A DNA stretch of 64,000 nt from Nocardioides sp. YIM 152315 (GTDB taxonomy: Bacteria > Actinomycetota > Actinomycetes > Propionibacteriales > Nocardioidaceae): contig NZ_JARGER010000042.1 of NCBI RefSeq assembly GCF_029210375.1, forward strand, positions 62,001 to 126,000, in the 5' to 3' direction. Below are positions 9,384-17,330 of this stretch, one piece after another; within the stretch, counting starts at the first letter, position 1; the number at the start of each line of letters is the position of its first letter. Made by a program: the position numbers and the translations under genes. Below the pieces are notes generated by a model, which was given only the letters and a program-made list of their open reading frames with translations, did no database searches and was not told the origin of the DNA.

Positions 9384-10256
9384 TCACGACCCCTCTCTCG
9401 GGTGTCCAGAACAGCGGTCGGTGTCGGCGAGCAGCCGCCCGTCGACCGGTGTGTGCTCCCACGTCTCCCGCAGCCAGCCGTGGTCGGGGTCGTCGACCAC
9501 CCGCCACGCCCGCTCGGGGCCGGGCCCCGCCATCACGTTCAGGTAGTAGAGGTCGTGGCCCGGCGCGGCCATGGTCGGCCCGTGCCACCCGTGGGGCACG
9601 AGCACCACCTCGCCGCTGCGGACCTCGGTCAGTACGTCGATCTCGCGGTCGGCGTGGCCGTAGACCCGCTGGTAGGCGAGGCCCGGGGCGCCGCCGGGTC
9701 CGGCCGCGACCTCGTAGTAGTAGATCTCCTCGAGCTCGGTCTCGTCGGCGGTCGTGGCGTCGTGCTTGTGGGGCGGGTAGGACGACCAGTTGCCCGACGG
9801 CGTGACCACCTCGCAGACCATCAGCGTGTCGGCCTCGAGCTGCCCGGGCATGCAGAGCGCGTTGACGCGCCGGCTGCAGTTGCCGGCACCGCGCAGCTCG
9901 CTGGTCGTGCCGGCGGCCGGCACGTGGCGTAGCGGCAGCCGGCGGGCAGCCCGAGAGGTGGCGATCGCGACGCGGCCTCCGCCGCGAGCGATGACCCGGG
10001 CTCGGCTGCCCTCGGGCAGGTAGACGACGTCGGTCCGCTCGCAGTGCGGGCAGTCCCGACCCGCGAGGCGTACGTCGGTGCCGTCGCAGGCGACGTCGTA
10101 GGCCCCGGTGAGCGGCACCACCAGCGCCTCGCGGCCGTCGAGCACGAGCTCGTCGATGTCGCCGTCGTCGAGGTCGACGACCCGCAGCCCGGTGAAGCCC
10201 CACTGCGCCGACGCCGGGGTGACCTCGGCGACGACGTGGGCCGGCGTGCGGCTCAT
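9384..10256 (-). CDS. iolB: 5-deoxy-glucuronate isomerase
   Basis: 290 residues, starting MSRTPAHVVA. The double-cupin family is recognised from CPHCERTDVVYLPEGSRARV, NWSSYPPHKHD and ETELEEIYYYEV, which contain the metal-binding His/Glu set, and the late VPHGWHGPTM motif. It converts 5-deoxy-D-glucuronate to 2-deoxy-5-keto-gluconate, the fourth step of myo-inositol breakdown in the cytoplasm. The ATG overlaps the stop of the upstream aldolase gene by four bases, indicating coupled translation within the iol operon. Confidence 0.93.
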   Translation of the reverse strand: MSRTPAHVVAEVTPASAQWGFTGLRVVDLDDGDIDELVLDGREALVVPLTGAYDVACDGTDVRLAGRDCPHCERTDVVYLPEGSRARVIARGGGRVAIATSRAARRLPLRHVPAAGTTSELRGAGNCSRRVNALCMPGQLEADTLMVCEVVTPSGNWSSYPPHKHDATTADETELEEIYYYEVAAGPGGAPGLAYQRVYGHADREIDVLTEVRSGEVVLVPHGWHGPTMAAPGHDLYYLNVMAGPGPERAWRVVDDPDHGWLRETWEHTPVDGRLLADTDRCSGHPREGS

Positions 10257-11134
10257 CGGACCAGGGAGACCGCGGAGTCGACCGCCGAGGCCACGTCGCC
10301 GTCGGGCGGGAAGAGCAGCGTCCGTCCGGCCACCAGTCCTCGTGCGGTGGGGTGCTCCAGCGCCGCGCGCCAGGTCTCGAAGGTCTTCGCCTGGTGGGAG
10401 CTGACGGGCCCGCCGAGGAGCAGCACCGGCAGGCTCGTGGCCGCGAGCACCTCCGCCATGCCCTCGACGACCGGGAGCTTCAGCCAGAGGTGGGCCGAGT
10501 TGCCGCCGAGGCCGGCGGCCACCGTGCAGGAGCGCACGACGGCGTCGGTCGACAGGTCGTTGCTGACCCGGCCGTCGATGCGCCGGGAGATGAACGGCTC
10601 GACCATGCTCATCAGGCCACGCTCGGCGAGCTCGGCGACCGCACGTCCGCACGCCTCCATCGTGGAGGCCGTCGCGGGGTCGTCGGGGTCGATCCGGAAG
10701 AGCATCTTGCCGCCCTGCCACCCGGCGCGCTCGATCTCGTCCGCGGAGCAGCCCGTGAAGCGGTCGTCGATCTCGAACGACGTGCCGGCGAGGCCGCCAC
10801 GGTTCATCGAGCCGATCACCACCTTGTCCTCGAGAGCGCCGAGAAGCAGCAGGTCGTCGATCACGTCGGCGGTGCCGAGCACTCCGTCGACCCCGGGCCG
10901 GGCGAGCGCGACGCACAGCCGGCCCAGGAGATCGCGGCGGTCCGACATCGCCATCCGGTCGGGCCCGGCGCGAAGCGCGCCGCGCGCCGGATGGTCTGCG
11001 GCGATCAGCACCAGGCGCCCGTCCTCCGCGGTGCGGCGCTTGGGGCGTGACCGCGCTGCGGCGGCCTCCTCCACGCGCTCGGGGTGGAAGACCCGTGTCT
11101 CGACGAGGTCGGCCCACTGTCGGTCATCGAGCAT
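10253..11134 (-). CDS. Cgl0158-family TIM-barrel aldolase (probable DKGP aldolase)
   Basis: 293 residues, a (beta/alpha)8-barrel protein of the actinobacterial Cgl0158 type found inside inositol operons, with motifs LVLIAADHPARGALRAG, GSMNRGGLAGTSFEIDDR and LWLKLPVVEGM. The KLP segment may hold the Schiff-base Lys. No IolJ of the fructose-bisphosphate-aldolase class is present, so this protein most likely cleaves 2-deoxy-5-keto-gluconate 6-phosphate into DHAP and malonate semialdehyde. It overlaps iolC by 11 bases and iolB by 4. Assignment of the reaction is by context and family knowledge. Confidence 0.82.
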   Translation of the reverse strand: MLDDRQWADLVETRVFHPERVEEAAAARSRPKRRTAEDGRLVLIAADHPARGALRAGPDRMAMSDRRDLLGRLCVALARPGVDGVLGTADVIDDLLLLGALEDKVVIGSMNRGGLAGTSFEIDDRFTGCSADEIERAGWQGGKMLFRIDPDDPATASTMEACGRAVAELAERGLMSMVEPFISRRIDGRVSNDLSTDAVVRSCTVAAGLGGNSAHLWLKLPVVEGMAEVLAATSLPVLLLGGPVSSHQAKTFETWRAALEHPTARGLVAGRTLLFPPDGDVASAVDSAVSLVR

Positions 11135-12095
11135 GAACGCTCACCTCTTCTTCTCCCATGAGGCGACGTACCTCGTCGGTGGTCGGCATGGCGTCGGCGC
11201 ACGCGACCTGGGTGGTCACGTGCGCGCCGGCCGCGTTGCAGAATGCGAGCAGCTCGGGCAGCTCCCACTCGTCGAGCAGTCCATGGCACAGGGCGCCCCC
11301 GAAGGAATCTCCCGCACCGAGGCCGTTGACGACCCGGACCGAGAGCGGCGGCTGTTCGACGATCTCCACGCCGCGTCGACTGCGTTGTGCGGCGAGCACG
11401 CCCTCCGGCCCGCGCTTCACGATCGCGAGCTCGACGCCGTGCTCGAGCAGGGCCAGGGCCGCGGCCTCGGGATCCGTCTCGCCCGTGGCGACGGCACACT
11501 CCTCCATGTTGCCGACGGCCACCGAGGCGTGGGCCAGGGCCTTCCGGTAGCGCTCGGTCGCCATCTCGGGGTCCGCCCAGAACATCGGTCGGTAGTCGAG
11601 GTCGAAGATCGTCCGGCCCGACTGTCGGCACTCCAGCGCGGCCATGGTGGCCGACAGGCTCGGCTCCTGGCTCAGCCCGGTGCCGGTGAACCAGAAGATC
11701 CGCGCGGCACCGATGGCAGCCAGGTCGAGGTCCGCGGGCCCGATGCCCAGATCGGGTGCTGCGTGGCGGTAGAAGTAGAGCGGGAACCGGTCCGGCGGGA
11801 ACATCTCGCAGAACGTCACCGGGGTCTGCCCTCCGGCCTTGGTCTGCACGAACGAGTCGTCGACCCCGAAGCCGTGCAGCGCCCTGCAGACGAACTCCGC
11901 GAACGGATCGTCGCCGACGGCGGTCACGACGGCCGAGCGCCGGCCGTGCCGGGCCGCGGCGACGGCGACGTTGGTCGGCGACCCGCCGAGGTACTTGCCG
12001 AACGTCGTGACGTCGGCCAGTGAGACCCCGACCTCGTCCGGGTAGACGTCGACGCCGACCCGACCCATGGTGATGACGTCGAACCGCCCGGTCAT
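11124..12095 (-). CDS. iolC: 5-dehydro-2-deoxygluconokinase
   Basis: 323 residues of the PfkB/ribokinase family. N-terminal substrate motif GRVGVDVYPDEVG and GKYLGGSPTNVAVAAARHG (near 35), and the C-terminal catalytic motif NGLGAGDSFGGALCHGLL (near 265) with the general-base Asp, are clear. It phosphorylates 2-deoxy-5-keto-gluconate with ATP. The start overlaps the iolE stop (ATGA). Standalone length matches IolC; it lacks the DUF2090 aldolase extension seen in some fused versions, consistent with the separate aldolase gene next to it. Confidence 0.92.
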   Translation of the reverse strand: MTGRFDVITMGRVGVDVYPDEVGVSLADVTTFGKYLGGSPTNVAVAAARHGRRSAVVTAVGDDPFAEFVCRALHGFGVDDSFVQTKAGGQTPVTFCEMFPPDRFPLYFYRHAAPDLGIGPADLDLAAIGAARIFWFTGTGLSQEPSLSATMAALECRQSGRTIFDLDYRPMFWADPEMATERYRKALAHASVAVGNMEECAVATGETDPEAAALALLEHGVELAIVKRGPEGVLAAQRSRRGVEIVEQPPLSVRVVNGLGAGDSFGGALCHGLLDEWELPELLAFCNAAGAHVTTQVACADAMPTTDEVRRLMGEEEVSVHAR

Positions 12096-12991
12096 GCCGC
12101 ACCCAGCACGGAGACGAGATGCGCGAGGCTGCGGCGTACGTCGTCGATCGGGTCGGCCCGGTCCTCCGGTGCCTCGTCGAGCATCACGTCCTGCTCCAGC
12201 ACGTACCAGCCCTGGTAGCCGACCGCCTCCAACGCCCCGACGATGCCGGGGATGTCGACGTCCCCGTCGCCGAGGGGTGTGTAGAGGCCGCGTCGGACCG
12301 CCTCGGCGTAGGTGAGGTCACCGCCGCGGACCAGCTCGGCCAGCCCCAGGCGGACGTCCTTGAGGTGCGCATGCACGATCCGGTCGGCGTGGTCGCGCGC
12401 CAGGGCCACCGGGTCGGAGCCCCCGACGAGCAGGTGTCCGGTGTCGAGGCAGAGCCCGATCTGCGATCGGGCGAGCACTCGGGCGACCTCGTCGGCCCGC
12501 TCCACCATCGTGCCGACGTGCGGGTGCAGGGAGGCCGTGATGCCGCGTGCAGCCGCCAACCGGTCGACGGCGTCGAGGTTCGCGAGCAGGCAGGCCCAGC
12601 CGTCGTCGTCCAGCTCGGGCCGGTCGTCGTAGCCGTCGAGCCCGGTGCTGGCCGCGAGCACGATGGCGTCCGCGCCGGCGGCCAGGCAGTCGTCCACGTA
12701 GCGGTCGGCCTCGGGGATCGGGTCGTGGGAGGGGTCGTGCAGCACCAGCGGGAGGAACCCCCCGACTGCGCGCAGCCCGTGGGCGTCCAGCAGCCGGGCC
12801 CGGTCCTGTGCCTCGGCAGGCAGGAATCCGTCGGGGCCGAACTCCGTGGCGGCGAGACCCAGCTCAGCCATCTGGGCCAGGACCACCTCGGGGTCGAGCT
12901 GCCAGCCCCAGCCCGGCACCTCGCACACGCCCCACGAGATCGGCGCGCCGGCGACGCGGGCTGCTCGCCCGTTCTTCTCAGCGGTGCTCAC
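12092..12991 (-). CDS. iolE: inosose dehydratase-type TIM-barrel protein
   Basis: 299 residues from a GTG with GGAGG upstream; the GTG overlaps the iolG stop. The N-terminus GAPISWGVCEVPGWGWQ is the IolE signature. Later elements of the xylose-isomerase-like barrel are SLHPHVGTMVE, GLCLDTGHLLVGG, HLKDVR and YVLEQDVM, which carry the metal-binding Glu/His/Asp residues. IolE dehydrates 2-keto-myo-inositol (scyllo-inosose) to the diketone used by IolD. The related isomerase IolI is the main alternative, but the start motif favours IolE. Confidence 0.88.
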   Translation of the reverse strand: MSTAEKNGRAARVAGAPISWGVCEVPGWGWQLDPEVVLAQMAELGLAATEFGPDGFLPAEAQDRARLLDAHGLRAVGGFLPLVLHDPSHDPIPEADRYVDDCLAAGADAIVLAASTGLDGYDDRPELDDDGWACLLANLDAVDRLAAARGITASLHPHVGTMVERADEVARVLARSQIGLCLDTGHLLVGGSDPVALARDHADRIVHAHLKDVRLGLAELVRGGDLTYAEAVRRGLYTPLGDGDVDIPGIVGALEAVGYQGWYVLEQDVMLDEAPEDRADPIDDVRRSLAHLVSVLGAA

Positions 12992-13989
12992 GCGCGCACC
13001 TCCGCCAGGCTCACGGGCCGACCCTTGGTCAGCGAGAGCTGGGCGGCCTCGGCGACGTAGAGCGCCTCGAGGGCGTCCTGCGGCCCGCAGGCCGGTGCCG
13101 CCGTGCCCGCGACGACGTCGAGGAAGCCCGCGACCTCGGCGTAGTACGCCGCTGCGAACCGCTCCTGAAACCCGCTCCAGGCGGGTTCCGAAGGCCGGGG
13201 AGCACCGGGCTCGACGGCGGCGAGCGGCGTGCGCTGGTCGAGGCCGACCGCGACCGAGTCGCGTTCGCCGAGGAGCTCGAGCCGGACGTCGTAGCCGGCG
13301 GCGTTCTGGCGGGCCAGCGACACCGAGCACATCGGCCCGTCCTCGAGTTCGAGCAGTGCGACGGCGGTGTCGACATCGCCGTACGTCGCGAACACCGGGT
13401 GCTGACGGGCAGAGCCGTGAGCGTAGACGCTGTGGACCTCGCGGCCCGTCACCCAGCGGATGACGTCGAAGTCGTGGACGCCGCAGTCGCGGAAGATCCC
13501 GCCAGACAGGGGGATGTACTGCTCCGGCGGGGGCGCAGGGTCGAGGGTGCAGGCGCGCACCGTGTGCACCGCGCCGAGCGCGTCCTCCTCGACGAGCGCG
13601 CGGGCCCTGCGGTAGCCGGCGTCGAACCTGCGCTGGAACCCGACCTGCACCGGCACCCCGCTGGACTCGCCCGCGCGCACGACCCGGAGCGTGCCGGCGA
13701 CGTCGACGGCGAGCGGCTTCTCGCAGAGCACCGGGACCCGGTGCTCGATCGCCGCCAGCACCAGGCTCTCGTGGGCTGCCGTGGCGCTGCAGATCAGCAG
13801 GCCGTCGACCTGCTCGCGGAGGAGGTCGGCGACGGAGTCGACGGCGCGGGCGCCGACGTCGTGCGCCAGCGCCGTGGCTGCCGGCGCGTGCTGGTCGGTG
13901 ACGACCAGCTCGTCGACGCGATCGAGTGCGACCAGCGAGCGCGCATGCACGCCCCCGATCCGTCCACAGCCCACGAGGCCAAGTCTCAC
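12988..13989 (-). CDS. iolG: myo-inositol 2-dehydrogenase
   Basis: 333 residues from GTG 13989, which follows GAAGGAG by five bases; a longer frame upstream would run through the promoter and is rejected. It is a Gfo/Idh/MocA-family oxidoreductase: Rossmann motif GLVGCGRIGGVHA at the N-terminus, the EKPL motif near residue 91 with the catalytic Lys, and GGIFRDCGVHDFDVIRW near 170 with the Asp/His pair. It oxidises myo-inositol to scyllo-inosose with NAD+. It is the first gene of the operon iolG-E-C-aldolase-B-D, in which the genes overlap or abut. Confidence 0.9.
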   Translation of the reverse strand: MRLGLVGCGRIGGVHARSLVALDRVDELVVTDQHAPAATALAHDVGARAVDSVADLLREQVDGLLICSATAAHESLVLAAIEHRVPVLCEKPLAVDVAGTLRVVRAGESSGVPVQVGFQRRFDAGYRRARALVEEDALGAVHTVRACTLDPAPPPEQYIPLSGGIFRDCGVHDFDVIRWVTGREVHSVYAHGSARQHPVFATYGDVDTAVALLELEDGPMCSVSLARQNAAGYDVRLELLGERDSVAVGLDQRTPLAAVEPGAPRPSEPAWSGFQERFAAAYYAEVAGFLDVVAGTAAPACGPQDALEALYVAEAAQLSLTKGRPVSLAEVRA

Positions 13990-14017
13990 GCTCACTCCTT
14001 CGTCGTCGGTCCCCGAA

Positions 14018-14046
14018 GTATCAAAGCGGGGTGTGCGCGGTGTCAA
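14018..14046 (-). promoter_or_regulatory. promoter of the iolG operon
   Basis: Minus-strand TTGACA (14046-14041), 17-base spacer, TGATAC (14023-14018); a close match to the housekeeping consensus, about 30 bases before the iolG GTG. The operator palindrome 14052-14061 lies just upstream of the -35 box. Confidence 0.65.
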
Positions 14047-14051
14047 GCATT

Positions 14052-14061
14052 TGTCCGGACA
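14052..14061. promoter_or_regulatory. TGTC-NN-GACA operator between iolG and the GntR gene
   Basis: TGTCCGGACA, a perfect 10-bp palindrome, in the divergent region between the regulator gene and iolG. Its position would let one protein control both directions, including its own gene. Confidence 0.62.
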
Positions 14062-14097
14062 TACTTACGTATGAACAACTCTTGGTACGATGCTGCC

Positions 14098-14835
14098 GTG
14101 CCGCTTCCAGTGATCGACGTCGACCGGTCGAGCCCCATCCCGCTCTACTTCCAAGTTGCCGAGCAACTCGAGCGCGCCATCACCGAAGGCCGGCTCGCGC
14201 CGGGGGACCGCATCGACAACGAGATCACGATGGCTCAGCAGCTCGGTCTCTCCCGACCGACGATGCGGCAGGCCATCCAGGTGCTCGTCGACAAGGGACT
14301 CGTCGTGCGCAAGCGTGGCGTCGGGACCCAGGTGGTGCACGGGCAGATCCGGCGGTCCATCGAGCTCACCAGCCTCTACGACGACCTCGTCAGGGCTGGG
14401 AGCGTCCCGGAGACCACGGTGCTCAGCTTCGAGCGCTCCACGATCGACGCGGGGTCGGAGGAGCTCGTCCAGCTGCCCGACGGCACCGAGGTCTGGAGGT
14501 TCGAGCGGCTGCGCACGGTCGGCGGCAAGCCGCTCGCCCTGCTCTACAACGTGGTCCCGGTGTCGGTCGCCGACCTCTCGAGCGCATCGCTCGACAAGAG
14601 CGGCCTCTACCAGGCACTCCGCTCCGCCGGTGTGCACCTGCGGGTCGCCGACCAGCAGATCAGCGCCCGGGGCGCGACGACGCGCGAGGCTCGACTGCTG
14701 GAAGAGCGGAAGGGTGCACCCCTGCTGACGATGCGCCGCACGGCGTACGACGACGAAGGGCGCATCGTGGAGTTCGGCAGCCACGTCTATCGGCCGGAGC
14801 TCTACAGCTTCCAGATGACGCTGGTCGATCGCTGA
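14098..14835 (+). CDS. GntR-family (HutC subfamily) regulator, probable inositol repressor
   Basis: 245 residues from GTG 14098. TACGAT (14086-14091) lies six bases upstream of that GTG, as expected for a leaderless start; an ATG at 14071 would add nine residues (MNNSWYDAA). Residues 10-75 form the GntR winged helix (SSPIPLYFQVAEQLERAI, EITMAQQLGLSRPTMRQAI). The rest is a UTRA ligand-binding domain (VWRFERLRTVGGKPLALLYN). It sits between the iol operon and the transporter operon and is divergent from iolG. The nearest candidate operator is TGTCCGGACA at 14052. An inositol-pathway intermediate as inducer is an inference. Confidence 0.87.
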   Translation: MPLPVIDVDRSSPIPLYFQVAEQLERAITEGRLAPGDRIDNEITMAQQLGLSRPTMRQAIQVLVDKGLVVRKRGVGTQVVHGQIRRSIELTSLYDDLVRAGSVPETTVLSFERSTIDAGSEELVQLPDGTEVWRFERLRTVGGKPLALLYNVVPVSVADLSSASLDKSGLYQALRSAGVHLRVADQQISARGATTREARLLEERKGAPLLTMRRTAYDDEGRIVEFGSHVYRPELYSFQMTLVDR

Positions 14836-14851
14836 TCCTCCGCGCCGGCCA

Positions 14852-15664
14852 TCAGTGCGATCGGCTCGCCGTCGCGCCGGAGATCGCCTCGACCGCGTCG
14901 GCGACAGCACCTGAAGCACAGGGTCCGACGACCAGATCGGCCGATGCCACCACGTCGGGATGGCCGTCGCCGACTGCGATGCCCAACCCCGCGACCTCGA
15001 TCATCGGGATGTCGTTGGGGTTGTCGCCGATCGCTGCGACGTCCGCGAGGTCGACGCCCCGGTCCGCTGCGAGCCAACGGAGGGCGGTGCCCTTGGTGGC
15101 GTCCGCCGGTAGCACCTCGAGGTAGGTCGGCTCGGAGGCGACGACGACGAGCTCCGGGCAGACGGCGCGCACCCGGTCGGCCAGCGCGTCCATCGGCGGG
15201 GCCGGCACGATGAGCATCACCTTGGTGACCTCGGCATCGTCGGCGAGGGGGTCGTGCAGCAGCGCGATCCGATCTCGGCGGGCGTAGTCGGTGAGCGCAG
15301 GAGCGTCACGGACGACGATCGCCCGGTCGTCCACGAACGCGACGGCGCCGACGGTCGGCGGCAGGGTGGACAGCACGTCTCTGCGTAGCGTCGGCCAGGC
15401 GTCGCCGAGGGTCCTCGACAGCAGCACCTCGCCCGAGGCGGCGACCACCCGAGCGCCGTTGAAGAGGATCATCGGCGACTGCAGGCCCAGGGCCGCGTGG
15501 TAGCGCCGGGCCGACTCCTCGTTGCGTCCGGTGGCGACGATGCACTCGTGCTCGTCGTCGATCCAGGCGCGGATCGCCACCGCGGAGCGGTCGACCAGCT
15601 CCAGGTCGCGAGCGACCAGGGTGCCGTCGAGGTCGGTCACCAGCCACCGGTAGCCGCGGCTCAC
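14852..15664 (-). CDS. Cof-type HAD phosphatase
   Basis: 270 residues. HAD motif I DLDGTL near residue 10, motif II ATGR near 44, the Lys of motif III in DATKGTALRWLA near 190, and motif IV GDNPNDIPM near 212 are all present, with a C2-type cap between. Cof-like enzymes dephosphorylate sugar phosphates and cofactors in the cytoplasm. It is the last gene of the ABC-transporter operon and overlaps the inositol monophosphatase gene (ATGA). It is one of three phosphatases in that unit, suggesting phosphorylated imported substrates. Confidence 0.85.
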   Translation of the reverse strand: MSRGYRWLVTDLDGTLVARDLELVDRSAVAIRAWIDDEHECIVATGRNEESARRYHAALGLQSPMILFNGARVVAASGEVLLSRTLGDAWPTLRRDVLSTLPPTVGAVAFVDDRAIVVRDAPALTDYARRDRIALLHDPLADDAEVTKVMLIVPAPPMDALADRVRAVCPELVVVASEPTYLEVLPADATKGTALRWLAADRGVDLADVAAIGDNPNDIPMIEVAGLGIAVGDGHPDVVASADLVVGPCASGAVADAVEAISGATASRSH

Positions 15665-16518
15665 AGGGCCGTGTCCGCGACGCCGAGGGACAGCGGCATC
15701 TCCGCGACCAGGTCGTGGAGCAGCCGTGGGTTCAGGTCGGCCACGTGGGCGAGGTAGCCCGGCGCATCGATGTCACGGGCGGGCGTCGTGCCCGCCTCCC
15801 ACAGCGGGAGGTAGGTCCCACCGGCCCGGCGCAGGAGCAGCTGTGCGGCGGCGACGTCCCAGGGGTTGACGCCCACGCCGAACGCCGCGTCGGCCCATCC
15901 CGCCGCGACGTGGGCGAGCGTGAGCGCGGCGCTGCCAACCCGGCGTACGGTCGCGTAGCCGTCGATCATCCGACCGAGTCGCTCGAGGGCCTCCGGCCCG
16001 TGGCTCTGGAGCAGGCGCGCGCTCGGATAGCTGGTGAGCAACAGCGCCCGCCGCTCCTCGGCGGCGCCACGGGACTGCAGCGGCTGGCCGTTGAGCCAGG
16101 CGCCGTCCGTGCTGGCGGTGAACATGTCGCCGGTCATCGGGTCGTGGACCGCGCCGGCGACGGGCTCACCGTCGACCACTGCGCCCACGGACACGCAGAA
16201 GAACGCCAGCCCGTTGGCGAAGTTGGCGGTGCCGTCGATCGGGTCGACGTACCACTCGACCTCGCCGGCGCCACCGGCACCGTCGGCGCCACCCTCCTCG
16301 CCGATCACGACACTGTGCGGCATCCGCCGCCGGATGACCTCGCGGATCACCTGCTCGGCCCTGCGGTCGTGCTCGGTGACCGGGTCGTGGTCGTCGCGCT
16401 TGTGCTCGACGGTCATGGGGGAGCGGAAGGCACGCCGCAGGTCGTCGGCGACGGACCTGGCCGCCTCCGCCGCCACGTCGACGGCCTGGTGAGCGAGCCG
16501 CTCGGCAGCCGCGGTCAT
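15661..16518 (-). CDS. inositol monophosphatase family phosphatase (second copy)
   Basis: 285 residues from ATG 16518, which overlaps the upstream HAD gene stop. Motifs: GEEGG near residue 70, DPIDGTANFANG near 89 (metal sites) and NPWDVAAAQLLLRRAGG near 218. It is closer to classical IMPases (SuhB type) than the copy at 5151-6032. No signal peptide is visible. It would release free myo-inositol from inositol monophosphates after import by the co-transcribed ABC transporter, feeding IolG. The window has two such genes, each in a different operon of the same module. Confidence 0.9.
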   Translation of the reverse strand: MTAAAERLAHQAVDVAAEAARSVADDLRRAFRSPMTVEHKRDDHDPVTEHDRRAEQVIREVIRRRMPHSVVIGEEGGADGAGGAGEVEWYVDPIDGTANFANGLAFFCVSVGAVVDGEPVAGAVHDPMTGDMFTASTDGAWLNGQPLQSRGAAEERRALLLTSYPSARLLQSHGPEALERLGRMIDGYATVRRVGSAALTLAHVAAGWADAAFGVGVNPWDVAAAQLLLRRAGGTYLPLWEAGTTPARDIDAPGYLAHVADLNPRLLHDLVAEMPLSLGVADTAL

Positions 16519-17330
16519 GAGGCACCGCCCGTCGTGGTCGAGGCCAGCGACGAGGTCAGCATGGCCGTGAGCTCGGCGGGCTCCGCGACGACGGCGTCGG
16601 GCGTCTCGCGCACGGTGTAGGGCACGCGATAGGTGCTGCGTGCCTCCATCAGGATCGCTGCCCCCACACCCGCCCGGCGACCGGCGACGACGTCGCGGTC
16701 GAAGTTGTCGCCGACGTACCAGGTCTGGCCCGGCGCTACACCGAGGGCGCGGCACGCCATCCAGATCAGCTCCGGATTGGGCTTCCGCAGCCCGACCTCG
16801 TCGCTGTAGACCTGCAGCGCGAACCGGTGCGTGAGGTCGTGGTCGGCGATGAAGTCGCGGTGGACCACTCCGGCCAGCGCGTTGGACACGATGGCCACGG
16901 GGATGTCGCGCTCCTCGGCCGCCGCGAGCAGCTCGGGGATGCCGGGGCGCACGCGCCGCTCGCTGCGCCGCTCACCCATGAGCTGGCAGAGCCAGGTGGC
17001 GTGCGCGATGACGATCTCGCGGGCCTGGAGCGGCCAGTCGGCCGCGACGAACTCCCCCCAGAAGCGACGGTGCGTCATCTCCTCGGGGGCGGCCGGACGC
17101 GACATCGCGTCCTTCCACGCCTTGTCGGCCGCGCAGCCGGCAAGGAGGTCGATGAGGACGTCCTCGACGCTCAGCTCGAGGCAGCCTGCGGCCTCCAGCT
17201 GGCCGTGCACGATCTCGGCGACCTCGCGCGACCAGGTCTCGCGACGGGTCGTCTCCGCGACGACCCCGCCGAAGTCCAGCAGCAGTGCCTGCGGGGTGAC
17301 GGTCGGTCGGACGCTGTCGGCGCCGCTCAC
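16515..17330 (-). CDS. HAD-superfamily hydrolase
   Basis: 271 residues from GTG 17330, overlapping the ABC ATPase stop (GTGA). Motif I is LLLDFGGVVAET near residue 18, where the second Asp is replaced by Gly as in several HAD subfamilies (DFGGV). Motif II is IVSNA near 143, the Lys in GLRKPNPELI near 175 and motif IV GDNFDRDVVAGRRAG near 203. The large insert between motifs I and II is a helical cap. A phosphatase acting on a small imported phosphoester is likely; the substrate is unknown. Confidence 0.83.
   Translation of the reverse strand: MSGADSVRPTVTPQALLLDFGGVVAETTRRETWSREVAEIVHGQLEAAGCLELSVEDVLIDLLAGCAADKAWKDAMSRPAAPEEMTHRRFWGEFVAADWPLQAREIVIAHATWLCQLMGERRSERRVRPGIPELLAAAEERDIPVAIVSNALAGVVHRDFIADHDLTHRFALQVYSDEVGLRKPNPELIWMACRALGVAPGQTWYVGDNFDRDVVAGRRAGVGAAILMEARSTYRVPYTVRETPDAVVAEPAELTAMLTSSLASTTTGGAS

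Noticed and set aside
9382..10203. N-terminal extension of iolD in its open frame up to 10203
   Set aside because: The extension is Arg-rich nonsense inside iolB, while ATG 9381 has a good ribosome site and the family start.
14041..14046. TGTCAA at 14041 as a further operator copy
   Set aside because: It is the complement of the iolG -35 box and lacks the second half-site at the required spacing; counted as promoter, not operator.
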